64,000 bases of DNA from Linyphia triangularis. Taxonomy: Eukaryota > Arthropoda > Arachnida > Araneae > Linyphiidae. Positions within the stretch are counted from its first letter, which is position 1; every line of letters starts with the position of its first letter. This document shows, in pieces, positions 1 to 11,865 of the stretch. The DNA is taken from assembly GCA_963978545.1 (NCBI GenBank), contig OZ021721.1, positions 100,957,418-101,021,417 on the forward strand, in the 5' to 3' direction. Made by a program: the position numbers and the translations under genes. A model generated the notes under the pieces. It saw nothing but the letters and a program-made list of their open reading frames with translations. It searched no databases and was not told where the DNA came from.

Positions 1-179
1 ACATATTTTATCATTGTGCCAAATTACAGACATGTTTCACGAAACACAGTTTTCCGCTATAGCTAAATCGCTTTTTCCGCCTAGCCGATCTACTATATGA
101 TTGATCTTTTATCTTATCTTTATTTACAGATTATATGATCCTTTTACCGGGTAGTGCAGGTTAATAATTTTTTCTTTTC

Positions 180-433
180 AGAATGAAGTGGGTTTGCAGG
201 ACACACAGATTGATTTAAGTACCCAATATTTGCCAGTTTTACTGACAAATCTGTCCAAATGAAGCCCATATGCAGCTGCCATCAAATTTAGTCCTATCAA
301 TCAATTTGACAAATCGGTGCATTTAAAATTCCATACCTGTCGATCTAGCTTACCACTTGTCTCTTCTTTCTGTCTCTCACTGTTTCGCAGTTATGTCATT
401 TTAAATTTAGGAATATTTTTCTGAAAGACCCTG
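180..433. repeat. Right half of a mariner-type MITE
   Basis: This stretch matches, in the same order, the right halves of the elements at 24280-24941 and 28446-29214: a segment with 'CATCAAATTTA', then 'ACCACTTGTCTCTT', and a terminal 'CTGAAAGACCCTG' ending near 433. The left half is missing or lies outside the window. The rest of 1-455 shows no gene. Confidence 0.5.
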
Positions 434-459
434 TAAAAGAGTGTTATGAAAATCTTTAA

Positions 460-679
460 TTGATACACTTGCACTCGAGGCTTTTTCGCTCGGAGGAACC
501 AGCAACTCGAGACGTTTCCCGCAATTTTTGGTTCGGTTCGTAGTTACAGATACGTTTCAAAGAAACTACACACAGTCATTGGTCTTGCGTCGAATTTCCG
601 CATAATACCTAGTGGTCCTCTCGAGTTGCGGCATACAATCATGTGGTGAGTGAGAGTCACCTCTCTAGTGCAAAGGGTA
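460..679 (-). mobile_element. piggyBac-type MITE, copy P1 (degenerate)
   Basis: This is a reverse-oriented, diverged relative of the elements at 31980-32194 and 61151-61367. It shares 'TTGCACTCGAGG', 'CAACTCGAGACGTTT' and a terminal 'AGTGCAAAGGG'. TTAA lies at 456-459; the other end is eroded (gtaa instead of TTAA). It has no coding capacity. The TTAA target and the CCCTTTGCACTC-type ends of the better copies are what suggest piggyBac. Confidence 0.6.
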
Positions 680-870
680 AATACGTTTATGTGATTTGAA
701 ATTGATATGTATGTTGATCAACATAGTAGTTACACGAAATTGCTGTCGTGGTTTTTGTTGTTTTTTTGTTTTTTTGCGAATGCAATGCTGGATGTTGAAA
801 AGTGACGACCTTCGGCAAATTCAAATTTGTAAATTTTTATAATCAAAAAATTTGTAAATTTTTAAATCTC

Positions 871-1835
871 CTGATTTATCATTTAAATTATGACAGTGCT
901 GAGATATCAATATAAAGTTATTTATGAGGTAAGTTATTTATGAGGTGATAAAATAAAAACAAACATGTCAAAATATCTAGATCCTTGTAATTTCCCCCAA
1001 AATGTGAAATAATGTGGTGAAAAAACCTTGCGGGATGGAAAAAAAAATTAAATTCCTATTCGGAATCAACTTTAAAAATAATAAAAAAATCAGTTACCAA
1101 AGTAATACACAAAGAAGTACAAACTGGTCGTATCAAAAAAAAAATAACAGCAATAAAACAACAGTCTAGTATCTTTTTATATCAACTCATTTATTATTTA
1201 AATTATGACAGAGCTAAGATATTAATGTAAAGTATGTATTTATGCGGTAATAGAATAAAAAGTAACGTGTGTGTAAAAATATTTAGATTTTAGTAATTTC
1301 CTTCAAAAGATGATATTGTTTTGGGAAAAAACGTTACGTGATAGAAAAAAAAAATATTCCTATTCGGAATCAACATTGAAAGTAATAAGAAAATCAGTGA
1401 CCAAAAGTAATACACAAAGAAGTACAAACTGGTGGTTTCTAAGAAAAGAAAAAAATAAAAAAAAAAGGGGGGGGGGGAAACCCGACAGTACAGCAACGGC
1501 ATAGTATGCTTTTGTAACTTTTTATATAAACTCGTTTATCATTTATATTATGACAGAGCTAAAATATTAAGTTAAAGTATATATTTATGAGTTGATAAAA
1601 TAAAAAAAAACACGTGTGACAAAATATCTAAATCTGTGCAATTTCCCCTAAAATATAAAATCGTTTGGTGAAAAAAACCTTATGTGATAGAATATAAATA
1701 ATTTTCCTATTCGGAATCAACATTGAAAATAACATAAAAATCAGTTACCAAAACTAAAACACAAAGGTGTAAGAACTGATCGTTTCTAAGAAAAGTAATC
1801 GCAATGCAACAACAACATAACGTCTTGTGGAACTG
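871..1835. repeat. Tandem array, about 3 units of 310-350 bp
   Basis: The motif 'TATGACAGAGCTAA' and its variants recur near 890, 1206 and 1549, and 'TATTCGGAATCAAC' recurs near 1057, 1364 and 1706. This gives three diverged units. Open frames inside are broken by homopolymers and do not look coding. Confidence 0.75.
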
Positions 1836-2884
1836 CGTAATTATACCTTCCGTATCCCTGGAAATGGAAAATGTACTCTTTTTCTTTTTCTTTCTTGAGT
1901 TACCAGACCGCGAAACCAGGTAATTGTTTTAAATTTTACGTGGGTGGTAGAATTCTGCTCATTAAATAAATATATTTTTTATATTTTTCAGACGTTAATT
2001 TTTTGTGTATTCCTTGTCGTTCAACAAGTATGAAACCAGGTGCAATCTTGAAGTTGGATCCTATAATGATGAAAACCAAAAATTTCGAAGAATATTCTGG
2101 AATATTCCCTTTTTAAAGGAACGCCCTGAGTCATTTAAAGACCATTTCATTCCCACAGCATGACAATGATTTATTGCTAGGGGACAGGGAACGTACACCA
2201 AATGATTCACGTGCAGAGAGGGAAGAGAAAGGATGTCCAACATGGTGGATTATGATATGAGGGGGTGGGGGGGGTAATCGCTCGCGTAATGTAAGAATCT
2301 AACTTTTCTGGGAAAAGATTCCTTAGTTTTTTCATTAAAAAATATTAGTTTCAATCAATTGACTAAAAATCATATTAATAAAAGTTAATCGGCAATAATA
2401 AGTTGGACTTTATTGTATCCGATTTAATATCTTAATTTCTAACTACATAAATATAGGCAATTCTCTAATGTACGCTCGGGACATTTTGTCCCTTTTTTTT
2501 TACTCGTAAACTTATGATGCATCTTGTAGCTATGTTTTTTTAATACAATATTGGTGGCAAAGTTATATGGAAAAGTGATTATTTTAATTACTCCAATCCC
2601 ACTGACACAGGGGCAGTAGCCAGAGATTTTTTTCGGGATAGGATATGATAATAAGTCCAGAAATTTTAACAGTTCTTTTTGTTATTAACACCGCATGTAT
2701 TTAGATATCAAGTTAATAGGTGTATTTTTATCTAGGCTTTTTATTTTAAATAAATTCATCATTTTAAATATAAAAAAAAAATCCTTGGATTTTTGTGTTC
2801 TAATTGCAAAGAAGAAAAAATCCTTGCCCCCCTCAGGGGGTTTACTTTTTCAAAGTAAATACGGGCTTCACAATCCCAGGATGC
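1836..2884. other. No gene seen; G-rich dispersed repeat at 2250-2460
   Basis: No gene is visible. About 2250-2460 (a G-run, then 'AAAAGTTAATCGGCAATAA' and a stretch with 'TTTCTAACTACATAAATA') resembles material at 13690-13915, 35580-35960 and 59430-59715. These four sites look like one poorly defined dispersed repeat family. Confidence 0.4.
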
Positions 2885-3378
2885 CCTAGTGTACGTTCCT
2901 CCTTCTGTTCAACCTTCTTATTTTGGTTTTGTTTTTATCGTTTGGCTTCTCTTCCTTCCCTCGTTGTGGTTACCTCTTCAGAGGTAAGGGTTCCACTTGA
3001 GAAGCTTTGTGCCGCTCTGTTGCAATCAGCATATCTTGGGAATTAAATTACCTACGTGTTTGCCGTGCGTGCAGACCCGTGTCCCTGGAAAGGAGGATCC
3101 TGGTAGTTGAGGGGCAACCCTCTCACAATGCACTACTTAGGTCCTTGCTTCAGATAAAAGGAAGGTGCAGATTGGTTCCGTGTGTATTAACCGGCTGGTT
3201 GTCCGACTTCGTCGGCAGCTAGGGATCAAGCGTTCGGCTCGTCTGCAGGGAATCTCGTTAAGTTTGGAGACTTCTTCAGGGACGAGTCATTCGCGTGTAG
3301 GTGCTGGACAACCCGGTTGTATTATGGCGTGGGCAATAGTTTAGTTATTGTTTTCTTTCTTTTCATTATTTTTGTTGC

Positions 3379-4370
3379 TTGCCGGTGTACACTATCCCCG
3401 ATATCGTGGACTCCATGGCGAGTGGGACTCTAGTGCCCGAATTAATCAAAACTACTTTCATGGAAAGTAAATCTTCTACTTCTTCTCTCCCTAGTGGGGA
3501 GCAACAGGGACAAAATTCTGCAAATTACATTGCAACAAAATTCTTCATTTTTTATCTTAAGGAGGGCTCTTTCGAAAAGGTCTCTATTTCTAATAGAAAA
3601 AACTCTAGCATTATTTGCTGATTATACAGCTTTAGTTAAGAAACTGAAGTCTGGAGGTTCGTAATGTTCAACCAGCGAAGAATATACTAAAGATCGACCA
3701 TTTTCGAACACTCCCGGTAAATGTGTCAGTACATGGTTCCCTTAATAAATCTCGTGGTGTGGTGTCTGAATCAGACCTTTACCACACACCGGAGGACGAG
3801 ATTCTTGACCACTTACGTGATCAACACGTTTCAGTCGTCCACCGTATAATTATACGTCGAGATGGGAATATCATACTTACTAAGCATTTGATTCTCACTT
3901 TTGAATTATCCACATTACCATCGCACGTAAAAGCCGGCTATCTGAATTGCCATGTTCATCGGTATATTCCGAACCCATTTCGCTGTTTCAAGTGCCAGAA
4001 ATATGGTCACTCACAAACAGCTTATCGTGGGGAAACGGAAACACGCGCACGTTGTGCAGGTACTGGACATGCTAGTGCTAATTGCAAGGCACCCAAGAAG
4101 TGTGTTAATTGTGATGGCTCACATCCATCTTACTATCGTAAATGCCCACTGTGGGTAAGAGGAAAAGGAATCCAGACCGTGCGAGTGAACCAGAATTTGT
4201 CATACTTTGATGCTAGAAGACTTGTTGAAGCTAGAACCCCTTCTGTTGGTGTCACCTATGCTGATGTTAGCAAAAAAAACTTTCAGCAGCAAAAGCACAC
4301 AGAGTCTACTTCCTCAAGTTTAGTTAAATTAAACAACAAGTACTTCCTCAATCTACTTCCTCAAGTCTAG
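3379..4370 (+). pseudogene. LINE ORF1 (gag-like, zinc knuckle) remnant
   Basis: The best preserved part is an open frame at 3723-4370 (215 codons). It carries cysteine/histidine clusters of the CCHC zinc-knuckle kind: CFKCQKYGHS, then CAGTGHASANC, then CVNCDGSHPSYYRKC. Such proteins bind the LINE RNA in the ribonucleoprotein. The first knuckle has lost its last cysteine (an alanine-tyrosine pair stands there). The N-terminal part lies in another frame (3379-3621), so at least one frameshift separates the pieces around 3600-3720. The last 50 bp contain a short direct duplication (a 'CTTCCTCAA' motif recurs at 4310-4375). Family assignment comes from motif recognition. Confidence 0.8.
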
Positions 4371-4603
4371 TTAAATTAAACAACCAGTTATTTTGAAGAA
4401 AACCTTAGCTAAGTCTAAAGCATTACAAGCAATCAAACTTAAATCAGCCAAAGGAGGACCTTCTCGAGACGACCTCCCTCTAACCGTTTTCATATCCTTC
4501 ATTCATTTAGAGAAGCGGATGTGGAGAACCTTCACCTATCTGATGATGACGAAGATATTAGTGAAGAGCCAGACCCCCCTTTAAAATTTGCATCAAGTAA
4601 TTA

Positions 4604-5884
4604 ATGGCTTCTTTTGTTTCTTGGAATTGTCGCGGTTTTAGGTCTAGGAAGGATGATGTGAAAAATATAATTTCCCTTTACCATCCAGCATGTTTGGCAC
4701 TTCAAGAAACTTTCTTGAATGATGCTTATACATCTAAAATTCGTAGGTATAGTTGCATTAGAAAAGATGTTACACGTGGTAATACGGTGTCTGGAGGAGT
4801 ATGCCTTTTTATTTCTCATGATTACCCCAGCACTGTACTCACACTGCGCACATCTCTACAGGTTGTGGCTGCGAGACTTCACATTCAGTCCCTTCTCACA
4901 GTCTGTTGCCTATACCTACCGCCACATGCTGCCATCCGCCAAGAAGAGCTGAATGAGCTAATAGACCAGCTTCCATTACCATTTTTATTGCTCGTTGACT
5001 TTAATGGCCACAGTACTCTGTGGGGAAATGATAATACGAATCCTCGAGGTAGACAGATTGAAAAATTGTTATCAGATCACTATCTCTGTCTCCTAAATAA
5101 CGAGGAGAAAACGTATTTCCATGAACCCACAAGAACATTCCATTCATTTGATTTAGCCACTTGTACTTCAGTGCTTCTGCCATACTTGAATTTTGCTGTT
5201 GGGAGTGATCTACATAACAGTAATCACTTCCCTATTCTCATTTCCCATACTGGTAATGGTACCGAGACCAACCGCCTACCGACTTATATATACCATAGGG
5301 AAAATTGGGATACATTTACCGCGTTGGATATTATAACAGGAACAATGGTGAATAGTGAGGATGTTGATGCTGCTGTCCAAAATGTCACTTAAATGCTGCT
5401 GACTCCTCTGTTCCCAAGACTTCACCTAAAACACTGCGATATTGTAAACCATGGTGGAATGCAGACCGTCAGTCTGCATACAAGAAACAAAAAAAGTTAT
5501 GGGGTATTTTCCGCAGATACCCAACTACAGGAAACCTTATCGCCTTTAAAAAGGATAAGGCAGTTGCTCGTAGGGTTAGACGTCAAAGTCGGAAAGATTC
5601 TTGGATAATTTATGTCTCTTCAATTACATCTAAAACATCAAGTAAACAGTTGTAGACGAAGGCAGTCAATGGTTTGTATCCGGAATATTCTTGCCCGATA
5701 CTTAAAACCAGAGCTGCTGTGTTCTCTTCCCCTGAAGATATTGCTAACCTTATTGGTGAAACTTTTGAAAGAGTATCCAGTCCCGATTATCATAGTCCTA
5801 ATTTTCTAGTGATTAAGAATCGTGCTGAACGGACTGAAATTAACTTCAAAATCAATATTGATTACTCCTACAACTGTGACCTTA
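4604..5884 (+). pseudogene. LINE ORF2, endonuclease part and start of reverse transcriptase
   Basis: The frame starts at ATG 4604 with VSWNCRG, followed by LALQETF (the conserved Asn and Glu of APE-type endonucleases). Later blocks are a degenerate LLVDFNGHSTLWG and an altered terminal motif, NSNHFPIL, where SDHFPI is usual. The frame hits a stop at 5390-5392. Recognisable ORF2 sequence (WWNADRQSAYKKQKKLW) continues in another frame to 5884, with further frame changes near 5655. ORF2 is then cut by the inserted element and resumes at 11866. The enzyme would nick target DNA for target-primed reverse transcription; this copy cannot make it. Confidence 0.85.
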
Positions 5885-6387
5885 CACTGTAAAAAATAAT
5901 AGTTCAACCTTTCACCACTTTTCTGGTTTAATCTAGCGAAGCTGAGAGATTTCACCAGAAAAGTGGTTCAATTCAATTCGAGCTACTTTCTCGATAAATG
6001 AGTTGCACCAAAATTCCGGTGAAATGTATTGATCCCATCATGCATTGCGCGGTTTTGCTGGCAATACAACATGGCCGAAACTTCGCACTCTTAGAACTCT
6101 TTTCGTGTTGTTATGTCGAACAACATATTTCAAATCAAAGGTAAGCTTTTTTTTATTGCTTACTTTAATAATAGTTTTGTTTGCAAGTTCCATCTGTCTA
6201 ATTCTATCATTTTACTTAATTTAATAATGTGTAAACAACTAGGCCTATTTATCTGAAGCTGACAGTTCTATAGCGCTTTAATATTTGGTAAACAATTGCT
6301 TTGAAACTTGAAATATGTATTGTAACTTTAAAAGTTGCATAAGTCATAATATGTTTTCGATGTTAATAGTTTAGACGTTAAAGTATT

Positions 6388-6722
6388 CATACCTTTTACA
6401 ACTTCCAACTTTTAGATATTTTATCGAAACATTTTAGTAATGAATTTTGAAGCTAAACATATACAAATTGGATCACTTTATTTGTGAATGTTTGCATCGT
6501 ATAAACAACAGCAGGATCAGTTTCATAATCGGTATTTTTTAAATACGATTTAAAATCTTGGGTACTTTTCCATTTCGCGGGGACAGGCGATAATGTCGCC
6601 ATAAATTATGCAATTGACGCCAAACAGAATATCCCCGCTGGTAACTTTTTACCGCCACATTTTGAAAACAAGACGCTGCCATTTTTAAAATAAATTAAAT
6701 TAATAAATATAATCTGCTTGGC
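6388..6722 (+). repeat. 335-bp direct repeat, left copy
   Basis: It is almost identical to 8064-8398 (same length; it starts 'CATACCTTTTACAACTTCC' and ends 'AATCTGCTTGGC'). The truncated element copy has this segment only once (about 52190-52740), followed by the same sequence that follows the left copy here. The left copy is therefore the ancestral position. Confidence 0.9.
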
Positions 6723-6984
6723 GAGATTTGCAGCATTATCAAAAAATTTTATGTGTATACTGTGCGTTGTCGCAAATAAAGTCTGCTTGGCGACATTTGC
6801 GTCTGTGAAATGGAAAAGTACCAAATCTTAATATTTACTCTTGCTAAAATTGTCAAATTGTGTGAACCATGTAATATAGTATTAATTTTCCTTACACTTG
6901 TTCTATATTTTTTTCAGAAAACAGATCTTATTCATTTGTGGCGACATCAAATAACAGATAAAACTTCTGTGCACTTGAGTACTC

Positions 6985-7050
6985 TTTTGCACAGCGGTAA
7001 CGCATCTGTCTCAAGACACAATGGTCCCTGGTTCGAGCCTCGTCACCCTT
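6985..7050 (+). other. tRNA-like promoter fragment (possible SINE piece)
   Basis: 'GCACAGCGGTAACGC' resembles an A box. About 30 bp later 'GGTTCGAGCC' (7030-7039) is a good B box of RNA polymerase III internal promoters. The surroundings do not fold into an evident intact tRNA. It sits directly upstream of the integrase relic and may be a tRNA-derived repeat. Confidence is low. Confidence 0.35.
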
Positions 7051-7071
7051 GAAAGCTTGCTAACGCTTTAT

Positions 7072-8055
7072 TGGTGTCTTGACTGTCAACGATCAAAAGT
7101 TTCACTACACACTCATAGCCCGATTATTCAAATACCAGTTCCTTCACAGCGATTTCAGCACATTAACATTGATCTGGTTGGACCTCTCCCACCGTCTGAA
7201 AGATACAGCTATATCCTCACATGCGTGGACAGATACTCCAGATGGCCTGAAGCAATACCAATTACAGACATCCAAACCGACACAGTCGCTCGTGCTTTCT
7301 TCAACCATTGGATTTCTCGCTTCGGCACTCCTTCTATTGTAACTACTGACCGAGGAAGACAATTCCAGTCTACACTCTTCTCTTCTTTATCAGCACTACT
7401 TGGTGTCAAGCTCATCCGCACGACCCCATACCACTCAGCAAGCAATGGAATGATCGAACGTTTTCATCGCTCTTTGAAACAAGCGATAAAATGCCACCGC
7501 AATCCCCTGGACTGAAGCACTACCACTAGTACTCCTTGGACTGCAATCAGCAGTCAAGCAAGACCTTGGTTGCTCTCCATCAGAGTTAGTGTATGGTTCG
7601 ACCATCCGACTACCTTCAGAATTCATCTCACCATCTGCGACTCCAGTCATCGAGACATCTGAATTCCTCCGTCTTCGTACATGTATGCAAAGCCTGTCAC
7701 CAAAGCCAGCTTCTTCTGCACACATCAAACACATCCCTTTTGTCCACTCAGCACTCGAAACTTGTCCATGAAACATGTCTTCTTGCTCAGAGACCGCATC
7801 AGAAGAGCATTAGATCCACCTTACGATGGACCCTACCGAGTACTGGAACGCAACGCCAAAACTTACACCCTCGACATCAACACCAAACGTAGTGTCATCA
7901 ACATAGATCGCCTCAAACCAGCCTTCTTCATTGCTGATGACTTCTTAGACCCAACTACTCCATCACACACAGCAGCCTTTTCACCCTCACCTACTTTATG
8001 CATTCCATCTAGTGCTCCAGACACATCTCCCACCCCTAGTTCCCTAGAACCCCTC
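7072..8055 (+). pseudogene. Ty3/gypsy-type integrase relic (partial pol)
   Basis: Blocks in order: the tail of the zinc-binding region (CLDCQRSK); the catalytic core with Asp in IDLVGPLP, Asp in TTDRGRQF and Glu in NGMIERFHRSLK (the D,D-35-E triad); then a C-terminal part with LRDRIRRALDPPYDGPYRV and NIDRLKPAF, as in gypsy integrases. The core is open from 7021 to a stop at 7513. The frame shifts near 7495 and returns near 7765, so no full protein is made. Integrase would join retrotransposon cDNA to host DNA. No LTRs, protease, reverse transcriptase or gag accompany it, so this is an isolated fragment carried inside the CACTGT element. Confidence 0.9.
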
Positions 8056-8063
8056 CCACCCCT

Positions 8064-8398
8064 CATACCTTTTACAACTTCCAACTTTTAGATATTTTAT
8101 CGAAACATTTTAGTAATGAATTTTGAAGCTAAACATATACAAATTGGCTCACTTTATTTGTGAATGTTTGCATCGTATAAACAACAGCAGGATCAGTTTC
8201 ATAATCGTTACTTTTTGAATACGATTTAAAATCTTGGGTACTTTTCCATTTCGCGGGCACAGGCGATAATGTCGCCATAAATTATGCAATTGACGCCAAA
8301 CAGAATATCCCCGCTGGTAACGTTTTAACGCCACATTTTGAAAACAAGACGCTACCATTTCTAAAATAAATTAAATTAATAAATATAATCTGCTTGGC
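8064..8398 (+). repeat. 335-bp direct repeat, right copy
   Basis: Second copy of 6388-6722, beginning right after the integrase relic. A duplication flanking the captured fragment suggests that the insertion or rearrangement that brought in the integrase also duplicated this piece. Confidence 0.9.
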
Positions 8399-9100
8399 CA
8401 ATCTACACCCAAAATTTTTCCGACAAATCATAAAATAAAACACTTAAATAACTGTGTGCGCGTGCGAACAACAAGAATGCTCTTTATTGGCGGCACTTAA
8501 AAACCGCCAAATCTGTAGCTGCAGTGCCGTTAATACGCAAGTACCATTTTAATTTACATAAGTCAATTTAACTTGAAGCTTTTGTAAACTTAATATTTAA
8601 TACTTCTATATTAAATTACTGGCATGTATTGTCATTTTTTTTTGTCAATAAGATAAAATTTATGCCTGTTTAAAAACATTTACTCTTCCATTAGTCTGAT
8701 ACCAGATAAAAACCACCAGATTGTAGCGATAACTCATACAAAGTAACAACCTTCAAATCTATAATTCCTAAAATAAACCGTTATGACAATATAGGCTTGC
8801 TTTCTAGGTACTGATCTATTAGACGGGTACCAACTAAAAATTTTCAAACTACAATGATAACTCATCCAGACTAACAATCTTCCAATAATTTATAACTCCT
8901 ATAACAAACAGTTATAAAGTTTCTATAGCAACCTTATAACAAACCTTTCACTTAGGCTTGGTGATACATTTACGTGTCATTTAAATATGTAAACATTTAA
9001 GCTTGACGCCAACTGGTACCTGTCTAATGGAAGAATTCCGTTTCCTATTGTGCATGTGAAATATCCTATAGAAGTAAATTGACTTATACTACTACGTAAC

Positions 9101-9263
9101 TAGCCTTCCTGATAGCTGTGGGGTTAGAGCTCTGGCCTTGCATGTCAAAGATGTCTGGTTCGAATCCTGGGTGTTCATTGTCGTTCAGAATACACATTAT
9201 GCTGTAGATAATTAGCTGCCGTTGTGCATGAAAACAGGTCGTTGAGCTTACAAACCAACCAAC
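9101..9263 (+). mobile_element. tRNA-derived SINE, copy S1
   Basis: An A-box-like 'TAGCTGTGGGGTTAGAGC' is followed by a B box 'GGTTCGAATCC', an unrelated body and a tail ending in AACCAACCAAC. It occupies the same position as S5 (54391-54562) in the second copy of the host element, so it entered before the two copies separated. Confidence 0.8.
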
Positions 9264-10159
9264 TTCTACATAACTGAAAACTAATATCAAGTCAGTAAAA
9301 ACAAACTGAAAAATTTATTGTTTACATTTGCTAATTATGCTTCACGCAGAATATTTTTTTAAAATTTATCGAATTTCAATAAAATTACTAACAAAAAATG
9401 TTTTGCTGATAGAATTGTTGAATTTGTTTCCAGAAAAAAATCACTACAAAACTACATATTTTAAAAACTATAAACAAATCTTGAAACACAAACTTGTACA
9501 ATTCTAATTTTGTATTAAATCTGAAGTGTTATTTTCCTACCCACTTCTCCAAACTAATTACTGAATTTAGTTCTTTGATAACTTCTTGGTACATGTGTTA
9601 TGAAACTAAACATCTGTACTTTAAAAATGTTGAACAAAGTGCTAAAAACTTATTAACTTGTCTTTGGTTACATATCACTGGCACTATAATTCTTGTAAAC
9701 ATGTAGGACAGCAAGATACGACTAATTATGCCAAACCATCAAATAAGAATATTTATTGTTAAGATAATATAAGATTACCATGATTTCTATGTTTCGAAAG
9801 CACAAACTAATAGGCTTAATATAAAAATTATAATGTGTTTTAAACTAATGAACTAGATGAATTAACATTTTTAAAATTGTGGTAATTATCAGCAAGTCTG
9901 AAGATTTTTTTGTCAATCGTATTTTCATGTTTAATACCATTTTACTTGCGGTTATTACTGATTATCAGAATGTATTGATATTTTACCTTGTAAACAGTTT
10001 GTCAATAAATATCTACTGTTTCTTTATAAGTACAATAGCAATAATATTGTAACTCTGAAGAATTCATTTTTTTTTTAACCCTAATGAATGTAAAGTTTTA
10101 TGGTTTGGCAACATTGGCATATTTTTTTTTTTTTTGATAACTTGGCTGTTATAATAAAA
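9264..10159. other. AT-rich interior of the CACTGT element, no gene
   Basis: Low-complexity AT-rich sequence. The part from about 9895 on is shared with 54600-54830 of the second copy. Short open frames here lack coding character. Confidence 0.5.
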
Positions 10160-11345
10160 ATGTGTTACTGTTCATTATTAAGATATTTATAGTGTGTGAT
10201 TTTTGTAAAATTTTTGGTTTTGTGCACAACTTGATAATTAGCCATGGAATAAGAATGTTTTTTTGTATTCTAGCAATAAACTATTTTGTAAATAAGAATA
10301 ATTTTTTTGGAAAAATGTGTATATATTGTGCTATTAATATAATATTAAAAGATTTATCTGCTCTAATGTATAGAAAAAAATAGTGATTTATTGTTAATGT
10401 TATTTTTCTAAATGTAAAAACATTTCTATTGCAAAGCAGTTCTTAGTAAAAATGGTTTAATGTTGTTAATTTACAAATTAGTAAATAAACACTAAAAAAT
10501 ATGTTGTATTATGTGAAAGAAAGCAAAATTATTTAACTACAATAATTTACTTACTTATAGATTTGTGTTAAAAGAAAAATGAACCAAATAAATTTTATTA
10601 TGTGATATCTCTAGTCGTAGAAAATTATTTGTTTCAATTTTGGAAAGTCATGGATTTGTGACATTTTATTTTGGCAGAAACTGTCATTATTGGATTTTCA
10701 GTTGTGTACTCAATCCAATAACAGATAATTTAATTCCTCTTAATTAATAGTCCTTTTTCTTTTATGTTTGATTTTCTGCATTCTAGAAAGGAACTATTTT
10801 GTAAATAAAAGTTATTGGTGTGTTGAAATAATGTGTGTTAAATTATACTATTAATAAAAGTTACAAATATTGTTTGCTGTAATGAACTCTGTTCTTTGCC
10901 AAACAATAATACTGATTTAATATGGTAATGCTATTTTGTCTAAGTTAAAAAAATGATCTTTGCAAAGTAATTTTTAGTAAAAATGTTTTTATCTTTTGGT
11001 AACAATTTATCTAATGGCAGTTCTAATGATAGTTGGTTTGTAAATAAATTTGGTTGCTTAATCTAAGGCAGCAATAAAACATTCAGTTAATAATAAAAGA
11101 AAATTTAACTGTCCCTTATTTTTTTATTTTTTTTGTATTCTAGAAAGAAACTATTTTACAAATCAAATGTTCTGTGTGTGTTAAATTATACTATTAATAA
11201 AATTTTAAAATATTGTCTTTATTAAGAAAGTGAATTTATGGTAGTGCTAGTTTGAAATATGAAAAAATATCTATTGCAAAGCAGATTTGAGAAAATAACA
11301 GTCTAACTTTGATGATTAATAAATAGTTAACAGACACTGAAAAAT
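10160..11345 (+). repeat. Three diverged tandem units inside the CACTGT element
   Basis: A block with 'GTATTCTAG', then 'AACTATTTTGTAAATAA', then a 'TATACTATTAATAAAA'-type stretch, then 'TTGCAAAGCAG' occurs three times (starting near 10265, 10780 and 11138). The same series is present at 54950-56090 in the second copy. Confidence 0.7.
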
Positions 11346-11514
11346 ACACAATTCTCCTTTTCAAATAAGCTTTTATAGATTTACATACTTTATCAAATCA
11401 ACAAACTTAAAAACTCAGTAAAAAGTTCTAAAATCAAACTCCAAAAAGTAACGAAAACTAGATTCATAAAATAGTGGAAGATAAATACAGAAACTGACGA
11501 AAGCTAAATGAAAA

Positions 11515-11710
11515 ACTGGTAAAAGCTAACTACAAATAGTGGGGAAAGCTAAATCCAGAATAGTAGTGAAAGCTAAATACTAAAAGTGGTGAAAGCTAAA
11601 TCCAGAATAGTGGTGAAAGCTAAATCCAGAATAGTGGTGAAAGCTAAATCCAGAATAGTGGTGAAAGCTAAATCCAGAATAGTAGTGAAAACTAAATCCA
11701 GAAATTGGTG
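11515..11710 (+). repeat. 24-bp minisatellite near the right end of the element
   Basis: About six near-identical units read 'GTGGTGAAAGCTAAATCCAG' plus AATA, preceded by diverged units from about 11430. The second element copy has only the diverged units (56230-56325), so the homogeneous array expanded in this copy. Confidence 0.9.
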
Positions 11711-11865
11711 CAGGGAAAAACGTGAAATCTGGTTCAACCTTTCACCATGAATTTCGTATATGAAGTTGAACCACAAAAGTGGTATATCATTTCACCAAAT
11801 AGTGATTGCAGCTACTATATTACCAGATTTCTGGTAAAACCTAGCACCAAATTTTTAACAGTGTA

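Larger units (their letters stand above)
5885..11863 (+). mobile_element. CACTGT-ended composite DNA element inside the LINE (5,979 bp)
   Basis: The left end is CACTGTAAAAAA and the right end TTTTTAACAGTG, a short terminal inverted repeat. TA flanks both sides (5883-5884 and 11864-11865). Removing the element and one TA makes the LINE reading frame continuous across the site (…NCDL then KMYALKSAL…SPGPDG), which fixes the boundaries. Inside are a palindrome near the left end (5914-5926 with 5955-5967), a 335-bp direct repeat pair, a gypsy integrase relic, a SINE, three diverged tandem units and a 24-bp minisatellite near the right end. No transposase was recognised, so it is probably non-autonomous. 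A second, truncated copy lies at about 51880-56338. Confidence 0.8.

Noticed and set aside
6085..6145. ATG followed by a GTAAGC donor inside the CACTGT element, possible first transposase exon
   Set aside because: Only nine codons, and no downstream exon with coding character could be joined to it.
7144..7776. Minus-strand frames opposite the integrase
   Set aside because: Shadow frames of the integrase relic on the plus strand.
9101..9190. Possible functional tRNA gene
   Set aside because: A and B boxes are present, but the sequence continues into a SINE body with an AACC tail, and four relatives exist in the window.
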